From Trema orientale (taxonomy: Eukaryota; Streptophyta; Magnoliopsida; Rosales; Cannabaceae): 64,000 bases of DNA. The DNA lies in contig JXTC01000025.1 of the NCBI GenBank assembly GCA_002914845.1, positions 511,606-575,605 on the forward strand, written 5' to 3'. This document shows, in pieces, positions 9,811-20,183 of the stretch. Each line of letters starts with the position of its first letter. The stretch's first letter is position 1. The notes beneath the pieces are model-generated. The model worked only from the letters and a program-made list of their open reading frames with translations, was not told the origin of the DNA and ran no database searches. The position numbers and the translations under genes are program-made.

Positions 9811-11650
9811 ATGAAGGTGGTAGAGAAGATCCGGGAGGCACTTGGTTCGGAGGAGGAATATTACAAGAATGGGAAGAAGAAGAAGAAGAAGAAGGTTGTG
9901 TTCTCCTTCGAATTCTTACCTCCGAGGACGGAGGATGGAGTGGACAACCTTTTGGAGATAATGGGGAGAATGGTGGCCCACAACCCGGCCTTCTGCGACA
10001 TCACCTGGCGTGCCGGAGGCTCCGCCGCTGATCTCACCATGGACATAGCCAACCGAATGCAGAACAGCTTGGGTGTGGAGACCATGATGCACCTCACTTG
10101 CACCAACATGCCCGTCGACAAGATTGACCACGCCCTCGCCACCATCAAGTCCAACGGCGTCCACAACGTCCTCGCACTCCGCGGCGACCCTCCTCGTGGC
10201 CAGGACAAGTTCGTCCCGATCAAGGGCGGCTTCGCCTGCGCTCTCGACCTCGCAAGTATTCCCTATTTTTCCAATCTAGGAATTGTTAATGATCACGTAT
10301 CCTAATCCGTGATCCCCTTCTGTCTCTCAGGTTCAGCATATTAGGCGAAAGTATGGTGACTACTTTGGCATCACCGTCGCTGGTTATCCAGAGGCACATC
10401 CCGATGCCATCGGCCCTGGCGGCGTTGCTTCTTCCGAAGCCTATGGAAGCGATCTTGCTTATTTGAAGAGAAAGGTGGAAGAAATATTAGTCATATTTAT
10501 TGTCAGTTGGTACTTGTTACCCCTTCTTCTTCGTCGTCTTATTTGGTCTTGTTTGATTTTTCACACAGGTGGATGCTGGAGCTGATCTAATAATCACTCA
10601 GTTATTCTTTGACACTGACATTTTCCTCAAATTCGTAAATGACTGTCGCCGAGTCGGAATTACTTGTCCCATAGTTCCCGGAATTATGCCAATCAATACC
10701 TACAGAGGCTTTTTACGCATGACTGGCATTTGCAAAACTAAGGTATGCTCTGCATCCTATACTGAATTCTGTCACATCTATCACTATATTTTAATCCCGA
10801 TGTGCGTGTATCTTTATGCGTATTGCGAAAGTTCGAGATTTGAGGAGGAGAGCTAATGACTGGAATCTTGTGTTCAAGCTCATATTCTATGATCTTCTGT
10901 TCTTCACATACCATTCTCCCGCTCTACTTTTATATCTTGTGGTCAGGTCTATAGCTTTATTACATGTTAGGCTTTCATATCACAATGGACACCTAATGAG
11001 CATAGCTCTTCTGCGTTGATCTGGACTTTGAGGATGAGGAGAGTCTCATAAATTTTAAGACTCCTAGTCCTACATGACTCCAAGTGAATTTCATAACTCT
11101 GTGTATGTTGATATAACATTCATGTTTTGAAGTCAATTTAGCTAGGCCAAGAATTCTTGAGATTGTGTGGGACGGGAGGGATTCGAATCCTTGACAAACC
11201 AATTTATGAATTAATTTCATACTAAGAAATTTTAAAAAGCATTCGACATTTTGATTTATTTTTCTTCTGCTTAGCTGTGTCTATGGTTTCGGAATTTTGT
11301 ATCATAGATACCAGCCGAGATCACTGCTGCCTTGGAGCCTATCAAGGACAATGATGAAGCTGTGAAATCGTATGGAATTCACCTTGGAACCGAAATTTGT
11401 AAGAAGATTTTGGCCAATGGGATAAGCACATTGCACCTTTATACATTTAACGTGGAGAAATCAGCATTGGCCATACTAATGGTAGTTTTCCACACCCTAT
11501 CTATCATTATTGTTTTCGATGTTTATGATATTGTTTGGATTATTAACAATGTAATCCTTGCAGAATCTTGGATTGATTGAAGAACGCAAAGTATCCAGAG
11601 GTATATCTGTTTCTCGTATTGTGGAGGAAGCCGAGGCTAAGACTGGGTAA
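9811..11650 (+). CDS. MTHFR: Methylenetetrahydrofolate reductase, catalytic domain only (truncated paralogue)
   Basis: Five exons join in phase 0: 9811-10251, 10331-10474, 10569-10742, 11308-11481 and 11564-11650, giving 339 residues. The product matches the N-terminal TIM barrel of plant cytosolic MTHFR, the FAD enzyme that reduces 5,10-methylene- to 5-methyl-tetrahydrofolate for methionine synthesis. Family landmarks are present: FSFEF with Glu34, LALRGDPP with Asp126, VAGYPEAHP at 163-171 and ITQLFFD with Gln206. These correspond to the catalytic Glu, Asp and Gln of the MetF family. Plant enzymes are about 590-600 residues; here the C-terminal regulatory domain is absent and was not found downstream. 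After [13 protein letters not shown] the last 15 residues ([15 protein letters not shown]) are unlike the family and may be read-through of a lost intron, since AGAG|GTATAT resembles a donor. Other oddities are a seven-lysine insertion, a GC-AG first intron, and W66-R67 where plants usually have Trp-Gly. It could be a functional short form or a young pseudogene. Confidence 0.88.
9874..9894 (+). repeat. (AAG)7 coding microsatellite in MTHFR exon 1
   Basis: Seven AAG codons encode Lys22-Lys28, just before the first beta strand (VVFSFEF). Together with the preceding EEEYYKNG they form an insertion of about ten residues relative to typical plant MTHFR. Confidence 0.9.
10252..10330 (+). other. GC-AG intron (intron 1 of MTHFR)
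   Basis: The frame ends at CTC (10251) and is resumed by GTTCAGCATATT (VQHI) at 10331. The donor must then be GCAAGT at 10252, with acceptor TCTCAG at 10330. Using the nearby GT at 10256 instead shifts the frame into a stop within five codons. GCAAGT is the usual donor of rare GC-AG introns. Length is 79 bp. Confidence 0.8.
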
Positions 11651-11840
11651 TATATAGATGGAGGTCTATCATCTATTGGTCAAAAATACGTGGTTGGAGC
11701 TTAAATATTAGTTTCATATCCAGTCATCAGGTCTGTGTGGTTTGGGAAAAACTGACACCTAACTACTAATTTATTTGGGTTGTTCTAGGTAGATGTCTAA
11801 TAAGTTGTTAAACTTTTCTTCACCTTCATATTGGAAACAT

Positions 11841-11846
11841 AATAAA
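11841..11846 (+). promoter_or_regulatory. Possible polyadenylation signal after MTHFR
   Basis: AATAAA about 190 bp after the stop codon, followed by T-rich sequence. Canonical plant far-upstream elements are degenerate, so this is only suggestive. Confidence 0.3.
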
Positions 11847-13197
11847 TGTTTCTTAGCTTGTCTGAGAGTTTGGTTATCTAATATGCTTGCTTTTATTATT
11901 ATTATTATTAGAGGAATACTAAACTCCTTTGGTAATCTTTTTTACATTGAACTAGCTTAAATAATATATAAATTTGTTATAGGTAGGTTAATTAACATAT
12001 TCTTAGAAATGCTTATGCTTCCGTATAAGTAAAAAGGATTAGGATAAGTAATGTGCTGCACTGGAGAATGGTCATGTATGGGGAGAAATGGACCAAACTA
12101 GGAGTTATTTGGGCCGAAAGGACTTTCGACCATTACTTTTCAAAATTATTTTTGTAATAGTACAAATTATTAGTGACAGATGTTCATTAATTTTGTGACC
12201 ATAAAACTATGAAGTTTCTAGGAGTAAGCGCCGGACCAATTATATTGTTATTATTCGTCACAAATATTATAACACTTCTCACAAGTGGCTCTGAAAAATA
12301 GAATTCATTTCGGCCCAAAACACCACTTGTTGGGACCATTTTCCTTTATTGGCCCAAAACTAAGTAGATAACTTTAGTTCAAATTTTGCAGGCAAATAAC
12401 CTTTTCATAGGCATCGAATTTCCACGCCAAAAATACCATTCATTCTGAAACTTTTTAGCTCCTTTTTTTCAACCTTTGACACTCGACCTTAGACCCTAAT
12501 TCAGACATGGAATTTGATTAGTAATACAAATGCCCATAGATCTGAAGTGTGGTTCAATTTCAACACCTCCAGAAGCTTCTTGTGTTGCCAAAAACAAGTT
12601 CACAACTGCCATGATCACACCTTCAATTATCTTGTCAATAATGGCTACTGTGAGTTTTTTTCTTCTCCCTTCTTATTCTATGGGATTTTTGTGATTGGTT
12701 CTGGAGAAAATTGTTGATAGTGTTTAAGATTGTATCTCTCTTTGAGGCATCTTCTACTATGGTGTCTTTTTTTTTTTTTTTTTTCCCCTGTATTTAATTC
12801 TGATGACTTAACGATTCAATTTTAGTTCATTATTTTTAATTATCTTATTGCTGATCTATTTGATTACTTCTGTTAAGATCTGGTTTTGGTTGCGTTTCTC
12901 TGATGTTGATTTAAGAAAATTAGGAAACGAAAAATATTTTTGTTATATTCAGACTTCTTGTGTAGATACGTGATTACTTGCGGTAAATCTGTTTCTGAAT
13001 TTGTTATATTTTTTCGGTCTTTAAAAATTGTTTGGAATTGCTAGAATTGTGATGTTGGTAGACAGATTGTTAGTTGCGGTTGATATGTTGTTGAGTTTTT
13101 TATATTTGATCCTTATTCTGTTAAAAAACAAATTTGCAATAGAGATTTTCGGTATAATCGATTTTTCCTTAGTTGTGTTACGTCTATTGCTTAGTGG
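11847..13197. other. Intergenic DNA; possible orphan 5' end of a gene at 12500-13190
   Basis: No complete gene seen. At 12641 ATGGCTACT is followed at once by GTGAGTTTTT, a good donor, and then by T-rich sequence typical of plant first introns until the LTR at 13198. This could be the first exon and intron of a gene cut off by the retrotransposon, or chance. The region 12130-12300 holds short inverted sequences around TAGTGACAGA and CGTCACAAA. Confidence 0.3.
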
Positions 13198-15712
13198 TGT
13201 AAAATCCGGTTTATGTAAAGGGCAATAGAGTAATTTTTAAGGTAATGGCATTTTAATAATTTTAAATTTTTGGATTATTTAATTAAAATATCTGAAATAT
13301 TTAAATTAAAGTATTTAAATTGAATCTGGACAAAATAGAGTCTAAGTCCATTTGGACTAAATTAAAAAGAAACTTGAAAATTAGGGGCTAAATTATAAAT
13401 ATTTAAGGATGAAATTGAAAGAATATTTTAAAATATAGGCCAAAGTGTAATTATTGAAACAGTGCCCCACATGTTCTGAGAGGGACATGTACGCTATAGT
13501 TGAAATTGCCTTTAAAACTCTGGGATTTCTTTTCTTTTCCGTGAAGGCCCCTAAACATCTCAAAACCAACCGTCGTCAGCCACTGTTCACGAGCGGCTGA
13601 ATCGCTACCCTACTAGCTAGACACGTGGGCCCGGAGATGATGCTGTGCCGCCCTTCCTCGCTGCCTGACGCTGGTTGGAGCCTGAGATCAAAGCCTCCGA
13701 AAAAGACGCCTTGTCGTGACGTTGCATGCCAACACCGTCGACACGTGACGCCTTGTCCGGAGATTGTCCGACATCGCATGCCAACACCACCGGCACGTGA
13801 TGCCTTGTCGTGAGGTCGGCGTCCATCTCCGACCGATCTCGACCGATAACTCACCACTGTTGAGTATTTTCCAAGTTTGCCTATTTTTCAAATATAAATA
13901 TGGTAATTTTATAATTAATTTTGTAAAATAAAATTTAGGCTGTACAATTTATACGATGTGTTAGATGGGTTGAAATCATGAACAAATATGATTTTGTAGT
14001 ATTAAAATGATGTTCGGAAGCACGCTAATTTTTGAATTGGAAAAGTGGACGTTTTTCTAATTATTTTGAAAAAAATGATATTTTGTAACTTTCGGATTTT
14101 TAACCCTATTTAAGGCTTGGGACATCAAAACTGAATTCGATTTTGAATTTGGACTTAGTGAGGTCAAGAGACGAATTTTGATATAAAATATGACTATATT
14201 TCGAAGTGAGACGAAAATCGAGACATGTGGCTCGTAAATAGTGCCGTTTTGCATACCATAGGTCGGGTTCCACAATAGGACATACTTTTGACAAATTATA
14301 TATCTAACATAGCATTTTTGGGTGCTCTAAATTCAGTGGTGACTTTCGTTTCTCCTTCTGAGGCTCTGATGGAAAAGTCACTTTTTAAAGTGAAATTTTT
14401 TGGGATCCTGAAACGGCCGTTCGAACACCCAAGCGACCAACTGAAGATTCTTCGAATATCATTAACTTGGCATTGCCACTATATTGAGGTAGGGGTTCAA
14501 TTGCTTGGTTTTATACTTGTTTTAATTTATAATTACATTATAATTTATTTATGTAAAATCGTGATTTACGCGATAATTTAACAAAATTATGGAAACACAT
14601 TGGTTTATACTAGGATTGGATTATGTGATTTTATATACATATTCTTAAATTGTGATTATAGGGTAATACAGCGGAGAGCTACCCATATTACAGTAAATCC
14701 CAGAATAATGCCAAGTAGAATTTTAGAGCATTATTTGGTTATATTTTGCATAGTTACTATATATCATATTATATATTGTACATACCATAGGATCAGATAC
14801 TTGAGTTCCATTATTGCATCATGGTAGTTTAGATCCCTGGCGAGTTGCTGCAGCACTTGGTGAGAGACCTAGGCCTCTGCACAAGTTTTTGCTAATACGC
14901 CTACGGACAGTGTCAGGATGCTGGGTACCTTTGCTACAGAGGTATTACAGGGCCGTGATGGGAGGATGAGAGCTCACTTATATATATTGGTTGATTTATG
15001 ATATGTACAATTATGTTTTTTCGATTTTGGTTTTGAATATATAATTATCGTGGATATAATTTATTTTATAAACTTGATTTATAAACTGATTTGTGAAAAA
15101 GTATTAACCATGCAGGTTTGGTAAAAATTACATCTCTTCAAAAAGGTAATTGAATTTTTATTGAGCATATAAATGCTCACCTCCCTACTTCTCCCACTTT
15201 CAGCTATTAGCCTATTTGAGGTAGTCATTCCAGTAGTCAGATAAGCTGCTTATCTTGTACTTACTTTCCTACTCTTCTTCCCTAGTCGGTGCCTGTGCTC
15301 TACTAATTTTTCTTTTCTTGTTCAATTATTTAGCCAAGATTAGTAAATCTACTAAGTGGATGTATGAGGATAGTTTTGTTATTATTTTGAGACGTTGAAA
15401 CTACAAGTGATTTAATGCAAATTATTTTGGACTTTAGACTAAAATTTTCAGTTGAACTCAGTTTACCAAAAATTATGGTTTCTCAATAAGTATTCAAATG
15501 AGATGGTTGGAAATTTTCTTGAATTTTATCGAGTATTTTTCTTAGGTAATTTAAAATTAATAAGGTTTTTGAATATAGAATTCATAATAATTTGAGGATC
15601 AAAACGAAATTATCTAATACTCGATTTCTCCTGAATTAGGTAAAATTAATATTTTATTATATTTTCACTTAAAATTACTAAAAATCACGGCTTTGAATTT
15701 TCAGTCGTGACA
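13198..15712 (+). mobile_element. Gypsy-type LTR (5' LTR), plus orientation
   Basis: The segment starts TGTAAAATCC and ends GTCGTGACA. It aligns along its length with the LTR at 28871-30974 (start TGTAAAAACT, end GTCGTGACA). Shared landmarks are a GC-rich segment (13500-13850), TTTTTGGGTGCTCTAAATTC at 14313-14332 and TCACCTCCCTACTTCTCCC near 15178. A primer-binding site follows at 15717, so it acts as a 5' LTR. No coding internal region remains next to it. Confidence 0.7.
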
Positions 15713-15716
15713 GAAA

Positions 15717-15728
15717 TGGTATTAGAGC
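15717..15728 (+). other. Primer-binding site of the gypsy LTR
   Basis: TGGTATTAGAGC, four bases after the LTR end, matches the tRNA-iMet-type PBS (TGGTATCAGAGC) with one change. Confidence 0.7.
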
Positions 15729-16029
15729 TGATCCGTCTGGGATGATATTTTGCTACTTAAAAAGGATTTTGGAAAGTATTTGACAAATACCTCATATATT
15801 ACTTTAGAATTAGCTAAATATGTTGTTCTTGTTCTAATTCGTCCTGAATCCTTCATTCATCTCCTTAGAGAGAGAAATTCCGGTATCCTTGGGATAGTTA
15901 TATCACAAAAACTCTAGTCTTAGAAGTGTTAGGATTAACACGAGACTAATGGGATTACTCCTATCAAAAATCTCTGATCAAGTGGACATTCATGTTTGTA
16001 CTCATATATCCATTCGGGTAGTGAGCTAT
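15729..16029 (+). other. Non-coding start of gypsy internal region
   Basis: No gag frame is visible. The segment is interrupted by the Athila-type insertion at 16035 and presumably resumes at 25163. Confidence 0.5.
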
Positions 16030-16034
16030 GTGTG
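16030..16034. repeat. Target-site duplication GTGTG, left copy
   Basis: GTGTG directly precedes the element and is repeated at 25158-25162 directly after it. Confidence 0.9.
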
Positions 16035-17148
16035 TGTCTACGCTCAAAATATACTAGCGGCTATCACAGTATAGATTAAGGTGGCGATCTCACAGAGAAG
16101 TAAATCAACAATAAAAGGTAACGAAAAATAGAAAGAAAAATTGAAGATAAAAATAAACTGAGCAATAAATTAAAATAATCACAAANAATATATTGAAAAT
16201 AAAAATATTGAAGAATTTAACAAACCAAATTTATGAACGTTGAAGCACTCTCAGGAATCAAAGCTGGAAAACAGAAAAACTACATAACTAAGATCATCTC
16301 TTTAGCCTCTCTAAAAACTAGCCAGACATCTCACTCATCTCTCACTCTATCTCCAGAAAAAGTAGAGTTTTCTCTCTCAAAATTGGTATGTATTTTTCCT
16401 CTCACGTTCTGGGTATTTATAGCTGAGTTTGGAGTGTTGTGCAAGTTCCCACGTCTCTAAAAGTGGCTTCTGATTGGTCATGTGATGTGTCAATTTTCCA
16501 CAATTTCCTCTTTCCCTTTCTCTCTCTTCCTTTTCTTTATTCACATTTTCTGGGCTGTGGGGAGCAATTCGGTGTGGCCGAAATCGGTGAGGTCGGCACT
16601 TAAATCGCGGCTGATTGGGTGGAGCAAAGGTCAAAGTCTCTGAGCTGAAGTGGCGCTTCTGAGTTGGGTGGAAGCTCGGTTGCACGAGAGCTGCGAAGCA
16701 GTGGATCTGGCACGCCTGGCAGCAGCTGCAGCGCGCGGGGCCCGCATGTTCCCTGGCCCTTCACTCGCCAGCTCCTCTGCGTGTGCTGCACGCGCCCGTC
16801 TGGTGGATTGGAACTCGATCCGACGGCCAGAAATGCGAGTTGCTTCTCCTTCTCTCACTCGCGCGAATTTGGCTCCGTTTTCCGATTTTTCTTTTTTTTT
16901 TTTCTTTTATTTAAACCTAAAATCAAAATTAAATAAAAAAATTTATCTAAATTTAATTAAAATAAATTATCCAAATTAAACTAAATTAAATAAATTATCT
17001 AAATCTAATAGAACTTAAATAAAAATTATATCTAAATACTAAAAATCAAATTAACTATAAATAACCTAAATTAAACTAAAAATACTCAAAAACATACAAA
17101 ATATTTAAGTAAAAGAACATAAATAACTCTATTTTCATAGAGTTATCA
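16035..17148 (-). repeat. 3' LTR of the Athila-type element
   Basis: Matches 24070-25157 with scattered differences and one A-rich length difference at about 16120-16190, which also holds a single N (16186). A TATA box reads on the minus strand at 16411-16421 (TATAAATACCC). A GC-rich block at 16560-16860 stands out in otherwise AT-rich sequence. Confidence 0.93.
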
Positions 17149-17161
17149 CACCCCCAAACTT
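17149..17161 (-). other. Polypurine tract
   Basis: AAGTTTGGGGGTG on the minus strand, directly before the 3' LTR (TGATAAC). It primes plus-strand DNA synthesis in this element class. Confidence 0.85.
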
Positions 17162-18722
17162 AAACTTTGCTAGTCCCTAGCAAAAGAAAAGAAAAACCTA
17201 AAAGAAAAATCTAAACACCATAACTCAGTTTAACTCTCAAAATTTTGCCTCAAAAATTTCACATAATATAAAACTCAAAGAAAAACTATGAACACTGCAA
17301 ATGGTCTAGAATTTCTATTCAAATGCCAATTTAACCTCACTTAAAATTCTTGGGTGTGTGTGTGAACAGTTACATTTAATCGTTTGCAACCCAGATCAGT
17401 TTATGCAATCAAGTGACATGTATACAATCTCTAGATGATAAATAAACTTCATAAGCCTGTTTTTCATACCACTCTCCACTAATATAGACCACTACTGCAC
17501 CACAGATCAATAGGACTTTATTTAAGCTTGTAACGTATGGCTAGGGTAAAGGTAAGATTATAGTCATTTTTATGGCTCAAATCACCTAAAGCAAATAGCT
17601 TATTCTCAGATCTTTATGAATCTCTACCTCAAACACTTCATTGATACAAACCCCAAACTTATTTTCCACTTCCTTATACACTTCACTTTTCTCTTTTCAT
17701 TCAAACTCCTTTTTATGTTTCAGACTTTTTTTTTTCTATAAGCTTCTATCTTTTCGCTTTTTTTTTCTTTTGAAGTACTATACCCCCAAACTTATAATTT
17801 TTACTATTCTTCTCTTTTCACAAGAGTATATCACTTTTTTTTCTTTTTTTTCTTTTTAGCCTCAAAAAGACATTTCAAAATACCACCCTTCCTCCCATAA
17901 TATCACATAACATAAGATATGCTTAATAAATATCATATATGCTATAAGGCAAAAGGGTAAGATGTCGGAAACTATTATAAGTTTTAGGCCAAAAAAAATG
18001 GGTAACAAAGAAAAGGATAAGATTAAGCTCAAAGGGAACTAAGGATAATTAAGTGTCTAAGGTAGGCTTGAAAGGCTCAAAACGATCCAAAAATGACCTA
18101 AACCATATCTCTAATACAGCTTAGTCTAGGATTTCGCCTTAAGTGATAATCAAATAGGTTCTAGAGTTTATTGATGAGATTTCAAGAATTCACTTAATCA
18201 CATAAACTTTCTCCAAGCAAACAAAATAGTTAAAATGCAACTGAGTGCTCAAAAATATTCAAGAATCATAAGCAAAGATCAAACTAATATAAGAATCAAG
18301 CACACAGACAAAAACAATATTCATCATTTTCCTAAGAACTTCATTCAGTAAAATCAAATCTTATCATTAGCATTCGATCATCAAATTGAGTCATAAAAAG
18401 AACTTTTTTCTTTCAATTTTTTTTTTTCAAAATTTTTTTTCGGAAAAATTTTGTACATGAATGAAAAATATGTGCATTAAAAATGTGCATGCATATGCCA
18501 CTACACCCAACCTAAATCAGACAGTGTCCTCACTGGCAGAAAATATAGAAAAGAAAAGAAAAGAGCAAAGGATAGAGCACACCTGAGTGATAGAATTTCC
18601 ATATGATGTATAGGTTTTCTAACGAATAGGCTAGAGAAGAGGATGAAAACAAACTAAAGAAAACAAAAATAAATAATCCTAAGAAAAATAAATAAAATAT
18701 GGTACAGAAAGATAAAACCTGA
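17162..18722 (-). other. Non-coding 3' region of the Athila-type element (env position)
   Basis: About 1.56 kb between the integrase stop and the polypurine tract with no long frame on the minus strand. Two further copies of the purine motif (minus-strand AAGTTTGGGG) lie at 17651-17660 and 17783-17793. T- and A-rich elsewhere. Confidence 0.7.
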
Positions 18723-20183
18723 TCAGTCATGGTAGACAGGAGCCACCAAAGTGATCTCCTCAGGTTGGTCTACTCTCTCCACAAAATTCTTCAACCGTTG
18801 TCCATTTACACGAAAAATTCGCCCATCGGTTGGATCTTGAATCTCAACAGCACCATTTGGAAAAACTTGTTTTATAATAAATGGACCGGTCCATCGAGAT
18901 CTTAGCTTACCAGGGTGGAGATGCAATCGGGAATCATAAAGATGAACCCGTTGGTTTGGCTCAAAATTCTTTCGCAAAATCTGTTTGTCATGGGCTGCTT
19001 TCAATTTCGCCTTGTAGATTTTGGAATTATCATATGCAACGTTCCGCAATTCTTCAATTTCTGATAACTGTAACTTTCTATGAAGTCCTGTTGCAGTCAA
19101 ATCAAAGTTAAGGGCTTTAACAGCCCAATAAGCTTTATGTTCTAGCTCTACAGGTAGATGACACACTTTTTCATAGACAAGCCTGTACGGAGACATCCCA
19201 AGGACAGTCTTATAGGCAGTGCGGTACGCCCAAAGTGCATCAGAAAGACGTAAAGACCAATCTTTTCGGTTCGGGTTGACNNNNNNNNNNNNNNNNNNNN
19301 NNNNNNNNNNNNNNNNNNNNNNNNNNNNNNNNNNNNNNNNNNNNNNNNNNNNNNNNNNNNNNNNNNNNNNNNNNNNNNNNNNNNNNNNNNNNNNNNNNNN
19401 NNNNNNNNNNNNNNNNNNNNNNNNNNNNNNNNNNNNNNNNNNNNNNNNNNNNNNNNNNNNNNNNNNNNNNNNNNNNNNNNNNNNNNNNNNNNNNNNNNNN
19501 NNNNNNNNNNNNNNNNNNNNNNNNNNNNNNNNNNNNNNNNNNNNNNNNNNNNNNNNNNNNNNNNNNNNNNNNNNNNNNNNNNNNNNNNNNNNNNNNNNNN
19601 NNNNNNNNNNNNNNNNNNNNNNNNNNNNNNNNNNNNNNNNNNNNNNNNNNNNNNNNNNNNNNNNNNNNNNNNNNNNNNNNNNNNNNNNNNNNNNNNNNNN
19701 NNNNNNNNNNNNNNNNNNNNNNNNNNNNNNNNNNNNNNNNNNNNNNNNNNNNNNNNNNNNNNNNNNNNNNNNNNNNNNNNNNNNNNNNNNNNNNNNNNNN
19801 NNNNNNNNNNNNNNNNNNNNNNNNNNNNNNNNNNNNNNNNNNNNNNNNNNNNNNNNNNNNNNNNNNNNNNNNNNNNNNNNNNNNNNNNNNNNNNNATCAC
19901 ACATAATTTCAAAGGGCAGATTCCAATCAGGTGACTGCATGATAGGGGCTGTAGTAAGTTTGGCAATGAGTGTTTTGAACGCTTCATCACACTCTGGAGT
20001 CCAGTTGAACTCAGCTTCTTTGGCCAAAAGGTTACACAGTGGTCGAGATATAGCAGAGAAATTTTGTATAAACCTCCTCTAAAAGCCAACATGTCCAAAA
20101 AAAAACCGAACATCTCTTACCGATTTCAGTATAGGTAAATTAGAGATTAACTCGATTTTAGCCTTGTCAACCTCTATTCCCCT
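18723..20183 (-). pseudogene. RNase H and integrase part of Athila-type pol
   Basis: From the left edge of the previous stop the frame gives the RT-RNase H connection, then the RNase H start (FNWTPECDEAF, ending FEIMCD at the gap). After the gap come the integrase end ([32 protein letters not shown]) and its C-terminal domain ([13 protein letters not shown]), with the stop at 18723-18725. Two in-frame stops lie between 20027 and 20184, one right at 20184 and one near 20080. The zinc finger and DDE core of integrase fall in the unsequenced gap. The 205 codons allowed by the gap are too few for RNase H plus the integrase core, so either the gap is under-sized or there is a deletion. Confidence 0.85.
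19281..19895. other. Assembly gap (615 N)
   Basis: A run of N inside pol. Frames that appear open across it are meaningless there. Single N also occur at 16186 and 24153, inside the two LTRs. Confidence 1.

Noticed and set aside
11178..11190. tRNA-like B box (GATTCGAATCC) on the minus strand in MTHFR intron 3, suggesting a SINE
   Set aside because: No A box at the right distance and no tRNA fold or SINE tail was found.
13576..13891. Overlapping frames on both strands in a GC-rich block
   Set aside because: They lie in the GC-rich part of a gypsy LTR, where stop codons are rare by composition; no domain.
16650..16979. Frames in the GC-rich block of the Athila-type LTR (repeated at 24591-24945)
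   Set aside because: Present in both LTRs only because LTRs are copies; they end in poly-Phe and have no recognisable domain.
18530..18730. 66-codon Phe/Ser-rich frame after integrase as an env remnant
   Set aside because: Low-complexity AT-rich translation, too short, with no signal peptide plus ectodomain layout.
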